A stretch of DNA of 64,000 bases from Hansfordia pulvinata (taxonomy: Eukaryota; Ascomycota; Sordariomycetes; Xylariales), in the NCBI GenBank assembly GCA_006538405.1, contig BJKQ01000006.1, positions 62,001 to 126,000 of the forward strand, written 5' to 3'. Below, in pieces: positions 11,603 through 22,726 of the stretch (the first letter of the stretch is position 1; every line of letters starts with the position of its first letter). The notes under the pieces were generated by a model, which was not told the origin of the DNA, made no database searches, and saw only the letters and a list, made by a program, of their open reading frames with translations. The position numbers and the translations under genes were made by a program.

Positions 11603-12475
11603 ATGTATCTTGACGGGTTGACGAATCTCCGGATCGTACCAGCTGTGCTCCTAGCACTGCTCGTTTTCGGACTGCATGTAGCTGAGGCAGCCAGGTAAGC
11701 CGCCGCTCCCAGTGTCCGCTGCCTTTTGCCGAACTGTCGAACGAGAGCGAATGCTGATTAGGACGACTGCAGGCCACTGCCCCGCGGGGTCCAGGGAGTC
11801 ACCATTTTCAAACCAGAATTTGCATCAAGTGGTGACGAAGCCAGGCTTGACGATGCCACAGGCTCTTTTGCCGTTGGTATCCTGGGAAAGAACAAACGGG
11901 GCAGCCGCAAGAAGGGCTTGGGCGCGATTGTACCCAGCGGTCGGTCATCCAGTCCATATGACCCCGAAGATTGGGACCTAAATGAGCTCCGGGAGCAGTT
12001 CTTCAACTTTCGCATTTCAGCTGAGGATCTGGAGGGTATAAAGACCCAGGATGTCTTCCTCATGCTGCCGGCCATGTCCGTCTTGCAGCCGAGGCCTCCG
12101 AAGGACCGTAAAGCTCTGGACAACCTCATTCACTCCCTGGATGGTTTCTTCCAAGCGTGGCAAGGGAAGAATGTCAACCTCTATTACGCCATTGCCGACG
12201 GCAAGAAGAACTTCATGATCCTGACCAACAAAGGGGCCTATGTTCAGGACTCCCGCCACGGCCGTCCGAAGACGACATTCTTCACCCCAGCCAGGTCCCA
12301 AAACGAGGTGGTACTCGCGTGGCTGCAGGCGCACCGATCCTTCCTCGGCACCGCTGCTCCCCTGTGGGACCAAATAATGGAATTGGAAAAGAACCCTCCC
12401 GTTTGGTTGCCACATCCGGCCTCTTTCGCGTCTCGCATCAGCAATAGGAATGTTTGGGAGGAAACCTCGTCCTGA
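11603..12475 (+). CDS. secreted orphan protein, 264 aa
   Basis: Two exons, 11603-11694 and 11773-12475, with a 78-nt intron (GTAAGC...TGCAG). The donor is phase 2 and only the CAG at 11770-11772 restores the long frame. Exon 1 encodes a clean signal peptide (basic-poor start, core VPAVLLALLVFGL, AEA cleavage site). The mature part has a basic patch KNKRGSRKKG, then a soluble domain with aromatic/acidic segments (YDPEDWDLNELREQFFNF). I do not recognise a family. It could be an extracellular or vacuolar enzyme, or a secreted effector; it is larger than most effectors and not Cys-rich. Neighbours give no functional hint: GT90 is divergent and 3.4 kb away. Confidence 0.75.
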
Positions 12476-12585
12476 TCTGCCTCACACTCCATCAGGTGTG
12501 CATCTGGTGCAAGCTCAACCAAACCTGTGGCTTTGGTTCCAACGCATCGTTTAGCCATGACCTATCAATGCTATATTTTCTTTTT

Positions 12586-12591
<6 letters not shown>

Positions 12592-12620
<29 letters not shown>
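12592..12620. repeat. (GA)n microsatellite
   Basis: 29 bp of perfect GA alternation, 117 bp downstream of the secreted-protein stop and preceded by a short A run. Confidence 0.9.
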
Positions 12621-12624
<4 letters not shown>

Positions 12625-15600
12625 CAGTTGTTTGGCAAACGAACAGTCATGTGGAGTTTGAGTGAGTCGAGTGACCGATGAACCTCCAATCTGACCGGTG
12701 ATACCACCATGCGGAAGCTCGATGAGGAGCAGCCCAGCAGAGCCTTTGCTGGATGATCAACGAGACTCATCGTACGACACACACTGGCGGGCCAAGGGGA
12801 CGAGGTCACATCGACGGCCCTGGGTCAGATGGGGGAGTTTTGGAATCTTCGATGCCCAGGCCGTCAGCAACTGCGAGTGGAACAGACGTCCAGAAGAACA
12901 ATTATGTAACTGCGCCGAGCAAGAAAACAAGGAACTCCCGTCGGTCGGCTCTGTCTTCTTCTTCTCTCCTGTTGGGAACAACGCGTTCGGGCCGCCGAAT
13001 ACCCCCTTGATCAGCTTAGAACCTCATACCGAGACCTCGGCATCTGAGGGCTATTGTGCCGACGCGATCTGCTCCCGCGGAAGACACCCAATGAATGCGC
13101 CCCGGAAGGCGGCTGCAGCCGGAAAGGCGAGAATCGCGCCGAGCAAAGTCCTTACCTACCGTACCGTCGCGGACCAGAGCTGCCTGCTCCAGGAGCCAGG
13201 GCTCCTTGCCGATCCTGGCATTTCGTGGCCTTCTCTCCGCCCGCCCGAGGGGTTCGATTGGTCCCGTCCGACACAAGCCCCTGGGGCCTGATGGTTACAT
13301 TCGCGCAGATGCGAGTGTGCGTGTACGTGTCCCGATCTGACGACCTGATGGTGGCCCAAAGACATGGCAAAGAGCGCCCGAGAAGCTGTCGGATTTGCAA
13401 AATCGCAGGACCCTGCTGAGGGCCAGCGGCCAACATGGATTCGGGTCATGAGCACGGGGCCCTTGCGTCTTGTCGTGATTGGCCGCAAGGCCCCTGGGCT
13501 ACGGCGGACTCGAGCAAGCAGAGGCCTGCTGCGCCCGACGAGCGTCCTGTATGAGGCATTTGGGATTTCAAATGGTAAAGCCCGGCCGGTCTCTTCTCGT
13601 CACGGACCGAAGCGCTACGGCGCCTTTGGAAAGAGGAAGACACATGCTTCGGCCCTACCCGGAGTGCTATCACGGGAAAAACGCTCACAAATGGCGCGAA
13701 GACCCGAGGGAAGCGGACGGCGGACGGCGGACGAGGCGACACGTATCCCGCCCAAGTCTCGTGCTGTTTTCCGAGTGCCGTCTGTCATGCCTCGAGAAAA
13801 GCCTGCCTCGTGCCGGGACTTCTGTTCTCACCAGCCTGCACGGAGCTAGCTCCGAGCACAGATACTCGTGAACCCTCCTTGCGTATCGTATCCGGGGATG
13901 GTGGATGGCGACCTTGGGGGCGGAGCCGGGTTCTGTCTACCTAACTTAGCGCGCATACGAGTATAGACTGCCATCAGCAGCAATGAATGGGCCCAGCGGA
14001 CCGCAGCCGCCTCCTCTCCGCCATCACCCGCCTCCCGCTTCTCCACGAGCCCCTGTCTGGAACGTGGTATGAGTGTGGAGACGACCGGTGGGCAAGGGGA
14101 GTCACGAACTCCGGAGTAACTTGGTGTCTGCTGCTGGACGAAAAGGACCCGTGTGCTTGATGGTGACCAAAGAGGAGAGTCGCCGTGAGATGGAAAGCGG
14201 GGGCGCCGCTCTAGAACGCAGGCACGCAGGGTGGTATAGTGCTGCAGCTAAGTGGAGAGGGGAACCGAACAGCAGCCTCGTGCAGGTGATACACAGGCAG
14301 GTGAGGGAGTCAAGAGACAGCACGATGGCTTCACGATCGGGGTACCATCGGCATCGTACGGGATATGATGAGAGCCCTCAGATACTGGTGCTACTACTCC
14401 ACGATCATGTCTATGCGCCTCTCTCTTGTGTCGTTCCTCGCTTGGATGCCTGCCCTGGCCTTGCTGGCAGTGAGGGGACCCAGCCTTGTAAGCAAGCAAG
14501 CAAATCGGTGGGCCTCACGATTTATGAGAAGAGCATGCCATGTACCGATTCTTCGTCCTGCCGTTGATACTGCCGCCCTGTGACCGAGAGGAATGGCTGG
14601 GCTGCTCGGCCTAATTGGCGGTTGTGACCATGCCATGACTCCACCGTCTTTAGTGTCCAGAAATGCCCGCAATGGCCGACTGTCAGCCACGCATGCAAGC
14701 GGAGGACTGTTGGATCAGAGATGTTGGATCAGTAAAAGGACCGCTGCTGTCGACGGCCAACCTGGCTAGGTTATAGGCTGGAAGCAGAAGACGCGAGTCA
14801 ATCGTGGCTGGCCTATGCTCAGTCACCTACCTATTCAAGACTGCACTCACTCGCATCATGGGATTTTAAGAATTCCACCACTTGGTGGATGGTTGATCGA
14901 GGCAAAGGTCAGACGCACGTTGCATCCGCGAACGACCGGAGCTCGCAATCGAGTTGTTCGAGATCATACCCGGGATAGAGGTCAGGACAGGCCCAACAAT
15001 CAAAGGCATCGGGTTACGTCAGATCATGGTGGCGATCAGGACTGGCGACGGTTCCTGAGATCGAGAGCTGATCTATCGATCGGAAAGGCTTGGGTCACGT
15101 GAGGCTATGCCCTCCGCCGCGAACTCGCTGAAGACCTGGGGTTTCTGCAGCGCTCAATAATGCATGGGGCCAGGGAGATACGCGCCTGTTATGCCAATCC
15201 ATCGTGTCAAAAATTCGAGCCCGTGGGTGGGAGAGAGGATCCGTAGATACTGACTATGGTAAGAGGGAACACGCTCGACTCGTATCGCCCAATGGCGATA
15301 CAGCAGGGCACGGGGCTCTAATCGGACGGGGCCCGTGGGCGAGGAATCTCAATGATGTGATTTGTGAGGTCATCTTACAGGGGTCTGGAGCGGTCCAGGC
15401 TGTTTGCCACACCTTGGGTAACGCTCGTACAAGACTGGCCAAGGGAGGATGGCCGCGAGAATGGCCGCGGGTGTGCGGCTTCCAGAGCGAGCATAGGCCG
15501 ATCAGATCGACGCAGGCACAGGCACCGCCGCCCATGCCTGGCCACAGCGGCCTGCGCAGGCCACGAAACCAAGTCAGAGGCGGGCCACCGCTGCGCCTGA

Positions 15601-18319
15601 ATCGCCGCAAGTGCCGTACACGCCGTGGCATCGCCCGATCGCTTGACAGTGCCATTGTCTCGTCCTCGAGTTTGATGCACGTCCGATGATAGCAGGGCGG
15701 CGGTATTAAAAGGCTCATTCGATCTGGTATTCGGACCATTGGGGGGTGCCGCCAGGGATTGTATGGGGGAAGCTGGCGAGAGTCTGTAGGTGGTAGTGCG
15801 CAAAAGTTATGCGGTTGCCTACCGACTCAATGACAGGACGACGTGGGCTCGTTGGGTTGAGGGGAGGGGGGCTGGTGGTGGGGACTGTCGCTGGAGTAGC
15901 GCCGAGCAGTTCCTGAATTGCCCGATGGAGGTGCAGTGAGGCCTGAAACTGGCGCCTCGAGGGGCATCGTGAGATTACGCCGAGGGCCGCTTGGATGTAC
16001 CCTCGAGCTGGCCGAGCCCGCCGCCTAGCAGGCATGATTCTGTGCCTGCTCCGGTCCGGCTATGCGTGCTTTCTTGACAGCCGGAACGGTGTCTGCAACC
16101 CCGAGCCACGGGCCCCTCATACGAGTACGGGCAACGCATGTGAAAGGCGGAGTTGAGAGAGTCGGGTGGGTCTCAGGGCCGCAGGAGTAGGACGGCGACG
16201 TTGGACGAGCCTGAATCAGGCCATGATTAAGCTTATCAGGGTCTGACGGGTCCGCCCCTTAGTGAACGCAACCTCATGGATACCTACCTTAGGTACTTTA
16301 TGCAGGCACATGTTGGCGTCCTTCAGGGTCGTCGGCCTCTGCCAAGCAGAGCGATGGGCGCCGGATACCCTTGACACCAGCCCGGCAGCAGATATTTGGT
16401 ATCTGTGGTGATCTGTCCGGAGTAATAAGGGTGATAGCTGTGCACAATGCAGTCGAGACGAGAGTTGGGCGAGTCTTGAGAGAGTCTGAGGCGTGAGGTG
16501 GACCTAACCTGATGGGGGAGTTGGATGTCGACTGGTGCGATTCGTGTGTACGGTCGAGGGGGAGGGCGAGGCGAGCGACGATGTGACGGACCAGTAGGGC
16601 CGACAGAAAGGGTGGTTCATCAAAGACACGAGACCGGCCCATCAGACAAGCCAAGGCAGCGAGGCCGGCGCGGGGCCAAGCGACCATGGCATGGCGTGGC
16701 GTCTGGGGCCGGAGCGCTTGCGCCCTAGTTAGCAACTTTAGTAGGCAGACGTGGCAGGGAAGGCTATTCGTACCGTGGAATAATGCGCAAGGGCAGTCAG
16801 CCATACCCACATTCTGTAGGGCAGGGGTGGTGGCCGTGGCATCCTCGCGAGCGGAAAAGTCACGATGGCGTCAAGTCCGTGGCGTCTGCTCCGGCCCAGG
16901 GTCGTCGTTTGAGTCGAAAGTCGATCGATGGAGTGACGAAAGCTACCCACAAAACGGGCCTGTGGGATTACATCAGAGCCTGACCCGGGCCTTGCGCTCC
17001 CACCCATCATGCACGCACGCGCTGCGACGGGAGATGGACGTACGGGCTGGCACGCTGGGTAGCTCGCAATGGAGGATCGAGGTTGAGAAAGCTGGAAGCA
17101 TCATAATCTGACAGCATACGGTACATAAATGGGCGCTTGACGAAGGAAAAAGCAATCTTTCCATGGCCGGACGCAGATGGATGAAGACATGGCGAAGGGG
17201 CGCCGCAGGCGGGAGATGGCGGAGAGAGACGGCGGCCGGACAAAGCCGAGAATGCGGGATGCGGGCCCAGCGACGACGAACCAACGCAGCACGGGGGCAT
17301 CCACTGGATGCACCGGGCACACGGGCAGTTGGGTACGTTGGGTTAGGTGAGAGGACGGGTGAAACGGACGAAAACGGAGGGCGGCGTGCAGGGTCAAGGT
17401 GAACGGGCGACCTAATGACGTGGGCGTTGGGTGGGGTGGGGTTCATACACGTACCTAAGGCGGGGCTCCGAGACTCCGTCCTCCAGTTGCACTGCTGCAG
17501 TGGTGATGGAAACTGGCACTCGGCGAGCACCACTCGAACGCCTGAGCTGCCGGGACCATTTCCCACCTGCACGCGCACCGAGGCTCACACGTGGATTCGT
17601 AGGCACCTCACGACTTACCCGACGCACCTGAGCCCCTCCATGGGTTTCTTTCCGGACCGGTCCAGTGCCCTGTCACGTCTGTGTCCTGAACGGCTTCGGG
17701 CTAAAGCCCCCGTGTCTTTCAGGCTGGGCTAGCACTCACTAGCACCTAATTCTTGGCCGGAAGGTCCTCCAGAGTGTGGGAGCCCCGCCGGCGCCGAAAT
17801 GCACCGATCCAGCCGTACCAGCGGGCCAGAGAAGCCCCAACCTGAAGTCGGGGGTCTGGACCCACCTTGGAGGGGTCAGCGCCCTTGGGTCCGGTCGGGT
17901 GCTGGGGCCTTTATTACTCGACCACTTGCTGTACCAAGAGGCGCAACAGGCTCACGCGGGGCTCTCCCCATTCCATCGAGCCACATAGCGCAGCACGGCG
18001 CGCGCCATCTGTGCATGTCTTTCACAAAAAGATTGCTAGATACAGACTGACCAGGTTGAAACCGAGTCCCAGCAAGACCACCCGAGAGGTGAAAACAAGA
18101 CCAGCATGATAGGCAGCAGTCGTATTCATGTCCACGAGGTCGGATCGAAAAGAATAAAGACCGCACCAGTGACGGCGACCCTGCTCTACAAGCCCGGATT
18201 GGGGATTGCCCCATTGAGGGGGCTATCGGGCAACCCTGCAACCCTGCATGGGGCCGCCATCCTGATGACTGCCGCCGCCGTGATTGGCCGCTGGCTTCTT
18301 GGACGGGGCGCCAGAGCCG

Positions 18320-18333
18320 TACGAGTACTCGTA
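18320..18333. promoter_or_regulatory. 14-bp perfect palindrome TACGAGTACTCGTA
   Basis: Two inverted, overlapping copies of the TACGAGTA octamer that recurs through the non-coding DNA of this window. A palindrome suits a homodimeric DNA-binding protein, but no binder is known to me; calling it a regulatory site is an inference. Confidence 0.35.
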
Positions 18334-19659
18334 GAAGAGACCCAACGATGGAGACGAACCTCTTCCACTTCGTCGCAAGCAGCCGGCCCTCCCATGGTGC
18401 TGGGTCCGGTATGCCCATGAAAGACCCCTGCAACAACGTACCGGTGCTGGGGGCTTGTGAGTGAGGCACGCCACCAGCCGTGGCAGCTACACGTCGGCAC
18501 TGAAGGCAAGCGGCGGGGTGGAACAGGCGGCGGCGCAAGGGAAGGGGAGGGTGAGAGGCCGGAAGCCCGCGTGCCCGCGTGTCTGGGGTCAGTTCGTCAG
18601 TGGGTAGGGCCCAGCACAAATCCCAGTCGATTTGAGTTGCCGCTGGCCGCCTGTGGCTCTCACGCTCGAGATCGGGATCGTGACCGTCGCTGGTGTCATC
18701 GCGGCTGCGGCTGTGTCGCCGTCGAGTTAGCACGGGGTGCTGGCTGGTCGCGGGTGGGTCGGTGGGAGCCCGGGCATTGGATCCCCATACGGAGCGACAG
18801 TGCCCACCCGCGCCGACTCTTACACGACCACCGTCCCACGGCGTGCCTCCGTCGCATTCGATCCTGTTCCGACCCGAGCCCAGGCGTTCCAGGCTCCTCG
18901 CGTCACTGGCCGGTACTGGCGCCGCGCCAACCCGTTCGCCCAGACTCCCACTGCCTGCCTCCCTGGCAACATTAGTCCCCCGTGTCCAGGGTTCCAAGTG
19001 CAAGCCGGCTGTACGCGTGGATCCCACGCAGGTGGTATCGTCATCTCGGAACCAAAGGGCCTCTGGCCTACTGCCGTTTCTGCCCGTCCTTCCGGCAGGG
19101 CTAACCTCTCCGTGACTGGTGCTCCCCTACCTACCACCTACCTTACGCATACTCGTACCCGCCACGTTGTACCCATGGTAGTGAGTCTCCATCGATCCCC
19201 GTCCGAGCGACCTTGCACATCGTGGCGCGGCTGTGTGACCGTTCCCATTTCCAGCCAGAAGTCCCTTTTCCGATGGGACTTGGTATCGAGAGGGGCCTTA
19301 TTACGTACCTACGCGTGGGCTTCTTTGTTAGGTACCAGGAGAGCTACCTCTGTCCGACACTTGCTTGTCGTGAAGGCATCCATGTCCTCCGGCCCAGGTA
19401 ACCGGTACACGCTTCCGATGTCTCTTCTGGGTCTTGGGGACTCCTGCCCTTCCATGGCCTCGGGTACGCAGGACTGCCGACAGCATCATGGAAGTCCGTA
19501 TCGAGTACCTGGCTCGACTATGTGAGTTGAGCAACCTGAACTCATGTTGAATGCTGGAACTCACCCATGTCCGCGTGCCTGCCGCATCGCTCCAGTCGCG
19601 TCCAACTCTGTCACCATTCGAGAGCCTCCCGCTTCCGCATCCCCCGCCTCCCCACAATC

Positions 19660-19916
19660 TACTAATAAGGTTCAGGTTGCGGTTTCCCAGTCTCCCGTTC
19701 TCTACTTAAACCTCCTGCCTTCCCTCGCCCAACCTTTGTCCCCTTCCATTACTTGCCGTGTCTCATCCTCGTCGCCCGCAACTTCTACCCCCAAGTCTCC
19801 TCCTTCCCCCCACCAGCTAGCGACGTCTGCCCATCTCCCATCTTCCCTACCACGCCCACCTACAACCTACACCCAACCACCATTCTCATAGAAGACCTAC
19901 CTACAAATCCGTCACC
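19660..19916 (+). promoter_or_regulatory. pyrimidine-rich leader/core promoter of mannitol dehydrogenase gene
   Basis: A long C/T-rich stretch ends at the ATG, which sits in the context CACCATGG. CT-rich leaders are typical of strongly expressed filamentous-fungal genes, so steady high expression is inferred. Confidence 0.45.
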
Positions 19917-21083
19917 ATGGTGAAAACGGCTGTGCATTTCGGCGCTGGCAACATCGGTCGTGGCTTTGTCGCCTGCTTCCTTCACGAGTCTGGATACAGA
20001 GTCATCTTCGCCGACGTCGTCGACGCTCTTGTCAACCAGCTCAACGAGTCCTCCAGCTACAAGGTCATCGAGACAGGCGTGGACAACACCGATACCAAGA
20101 CTATTACCAACTACAAGGCCATCAACTCAAAGTACAATGAGGCTGAGCTGGTTGACGAAATCGCCTCGGCCGATGTTGTCACCTGCTCAGTCGGGCCCAA
20201 CATCCTGAAGTTCATCGCCCCCGTCATCGCCAAGGGCATCGACAAGCGGGCCGCCGAAACGCCCCTCGCTGTCATTGCCTGCGAGAATATGATCGGTGGC
20301 ACTGACACCCTGGCCGAGCACATCTTGTCGCACACCCCCGAGCCTCGCAAGGAAGACCACAGCGCCCGAGCTGCGTACGCCAATTCGGCTATTGACCGCA
20401 TTGTGCCCGCTCAAGACCCCAACGCTGGTCTCAATGTCACCCTCGAGAAGTTTTACGAATGGGTCGTCGACTCGACCCCCTTTGGCGCCTCGAGACCTGC
20501 CATCGACGGCATCAAGTGGGTCGAGAACCTAGAGCCCTTCATTGAGCGAAAGCTTTACACTGTCAACACCTCCCATGCCACGGCCGCCTACTTCGGATAC
20601 AACCGACAGAAGGCCACGATAGACGATGCCATGCGCGACAAGGAGATTCGGGCACAGGTCGACGAGGCCGTCAGTGAGACAGCCAGCCTCATCGTCGCCA
20701 AGCACGGCATTAGCCCTGAGGAGCAGGATGCCTACAAGACGAAGATCATTGAGAGAATCAGCAACCCTTATCTCGCCGATGCCGTGGAGCGTGTCGGACG
20801 CGCCCCGATGAGGAAACTGGGCCGCAAGGAACGCTTCGTCGGACCTGCGGCGGAGTTGGCGGAGCGCGACATGAAGGTTACGGGTCTGCTCGCTGCGGCC
20901 GAGATGGCCTTCCGCTTCCAGAACGTCGAAGGTGACGACGAGAGCAAGGAGTTGGCCAAGATCATGGCTGAGAATGACGCCGCTGGAGTGGTGTCTCAGC
21001 TTTGCGGCTTGACCACTCAGGACAAGCTGTACCCCAAGATGCTCGAGGTTGTGCAGAAGGTCCAGGCTGATAGCCAGGATTGA
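19917..21083 (+). CDS. MPD1: mannitol-1-phosphate 5-dehydrogenase
   Basis: NAD-dependent enzyme (EC 1.1.1.17) that interconverts fructose-6-phosphate and mannitol-1-phosphate in the cytosol, the first step of fungal mannitol synthesis. One exon, 388 aa, the usual family length. The N-terminal Rossmann motif is GAGNIGRG (about 9-16). The central segment (CENMIGGTD) and the C-terminal domain with [15 protein letters not shown] are characteristic of the polyol dehydrogenase family. The family lysine-based catalytic region is in the segment about 190-230 ([25 protein letters not shown]). The start has an excellent context and nothing upstream in frame is conserved-looking. No frame damage. It flanks the gene desert on its 5' side and the COPI gene downstream, with no functional link. 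Confidence 0.96.
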   Translation: MVKTAVHFGAGNIGRGFVACFLHESGYRVIFADVVDALVNQLNESSSYKVIETGVDNTDTKTITNYKAINSKYNEAELVDEIASADVVTCSVGPNILKFIAPVIAKGIDKRAAETPLAVIACENMIGGTDTLAEHILSHTPEPRKEDHSARAAYANSAIDRIVPAQDPNAGLNVTLEKFYEWVVDSTPFGASRPAIDGIKWVENLEPFIERKLYTVNTSHATAAYFGYNRQKATIDDAMRDKEIRAQVDEAVSETASLIVAKHGISPEEQDAYKTKIIERISNPYLADAVERVGRAPMRKLGRKERFVGPAAELAERDMKVTGLLAAAEMAFRFQNVEGDDESKELAKIMAENDAAGVVSQLCGLTTQDKLYPKMLEVVQKVQADSQD

Positions 21084-22726
21084 CTCAGCTCCAAGACAGC
21101 AGGGCGCAGGAGATTGGTTCACACGAAGTTATGAGATTCTGATTTGCTTCTCAGTTTGGAGCGATTTTCTACGGAGAGATTTGATTTCGGCACGGAGAAG
21201 AGGCGTTACTGGCGATAAGATTGACTGACGCACGAAGTTCATCGCTGCTTGGGCTTGATCCAGTGAAGATGGAATGTCACACACCGTCGGAGCAGACTCC
21301 TTTTGGCTTCTATTCTCGCTTGCAGCGGTCACGTAGAACTTACAGTAGCTTCGCGTCAATGGCACCTGTCTGCGCAGATATCGTTATAATACACATTTTG
21401 AAGTTCATCGAATGGCCCAGTGACGTGATAGTTGATGGACAGCTCAGAAAATTGCACATACCAAAATTTGGTGAATCATGACGACAGCTACGTGACTGTG
21501 CCGGCGGACCTCATGGACAGTCTGATATGTATTCCGTCTACGACACATAATTTGTCATCAAAGTATCAGGACCTATCCTGGATAGTCTGGACGAAAATGT
21601 GACGCCGCGCATTGTGCTTTGGAATCTATATCATGCCATGTTTCAAGGGTGTAGGGACACCGAGTGCCGCGGGGCTATGAACAGCCAAGTCGATATCAAG
21701 ACGTGCCTGGCCCAGTACCTTACCGTCTAGTATTCGGGGGCCGTGTGCTGAGCTTCAGGAGCAGGCATGTTACAGCCAATGGAGTTTGGAAGCTTCGCGG
21801 GTCCAAATATGAGGTATCGAGGCCTTTATGGTCATCAATAATGGCCCTCATTTTGGGAGACCCCAGAAGTCGCTAGATCGAGAAGCCGAGTGGTATCCAG
21901 ACTACTGTTGATGGTGGAGTGACAGGAGTGTCAATTTGCAATTGCTTGGCCCTCGAAACCAAATAATTGCCTTTTAGCTGCAATCGTGGCACGAATCAGC
22001 AACTTACTCGAGGGTGAACGGGCATGGCGTCGAGTCGAGTCATCAAGTGTATTTGACGCGACGCATGTGAGTGCATGTGGTAGTCGCAACTTTGAGTGAT
22101 GGAACTGAAGTGACTGGAGGTTCTGGAACCTTAGCGTCGCCTGGAGGTGGATTACTGCATATTCATCAAACCGTGCGACTGCCCCACCAGATGGACCACA
22201 TGCAGCTTCTAGAATGGGTCGGCTTACCGTAACTTGTACCACGGGCTTACTGACAGCTGGCAAGACCAGGAGCTGCAAGCTGGTCGTCTAGGGGAGGTAC
22301 CCTGCCAGCAATAGGGACAGGTAGCTGGTCGGACGCAGTTGCCACCTTGACCGGACCAGGCGACGAGTGTGCGCAGGCAAAGCCCACCAGACCAGACTAG
22401 AGGTCAACGTCCAGGAGGTCTAACCATCCACCAACTCGCATCACCACCATCCCACCTCGACGTCGCCCCTCTCCCGCATCGACCCTCCACACTGACGGCG
22501 GCGCCTGCGGTCCACCTCCTCCCCCGCAATCTCGACCGCCCTCGACTACCTGCCCGGGCGCACATGGGAAACTAGCAGCTTCCGCCTTGCCCCTCCCTCG
22601 ACTACCAGCACCGGCCATTCATCTATCACGACCCGACGTTAGCACCTGCCAGCTGCTATCCCCATCGCCCTGGGTGACCCCAACTCGTCTTCTCTCTGTG
22701 TGAACCTCGGGGACTAGGACTTCACA
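21084..22726. other. intergenic region, moderately AT-richer
   Basis: 1.6 kb. The 3' UTR of the mannitol dehydrogenase is at the left and the coatomer promoter/leader (C-rich from about 22400) at the right. I see no gene, repeat or RNA. Confidence 0.6.

Larger units (their letters stand above)
12476..19916. other. 7.4 kb gene desert
   Basis: No ORF here looks like protein. The longest frames (minus 17876-19027, plus 18737-19525) overlap each other on opposite strands and have Arg/Ser/Gly/Trp-rich chance composition. It contains a (GA)n microsatellite at 12592, four TACGAGTA sites, a 14-bp palindrome at 18320, a TACCTACCTTAGGTA site at 16281 and the promoter/leader of the mannitol dehydrogenase. 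The last 250 bp are strongly pyrimidine-rich. Confidence 0.55.

Noticed and set aside
13250..13262. GGTTCGATTGG as a tRNA B box
   Set aside because: Lacks the TCC end of the consensus and no A box or cloverleaf is found upstream.
17876..19027. 383-codon minus-strand ORF in the gene desert
   Set aside because: Arg/Ser/Trp/Gly-rich chance composition, no motif, overlapped by other long frames on both strands, as expected in GC-rich DNA.
18737..19525. 262-codon plus-strand ORF
   Set aside because: Overlaps the ORF above antisense, no recognisable domain, ends in promoter-like sequence of the mannitol gene.
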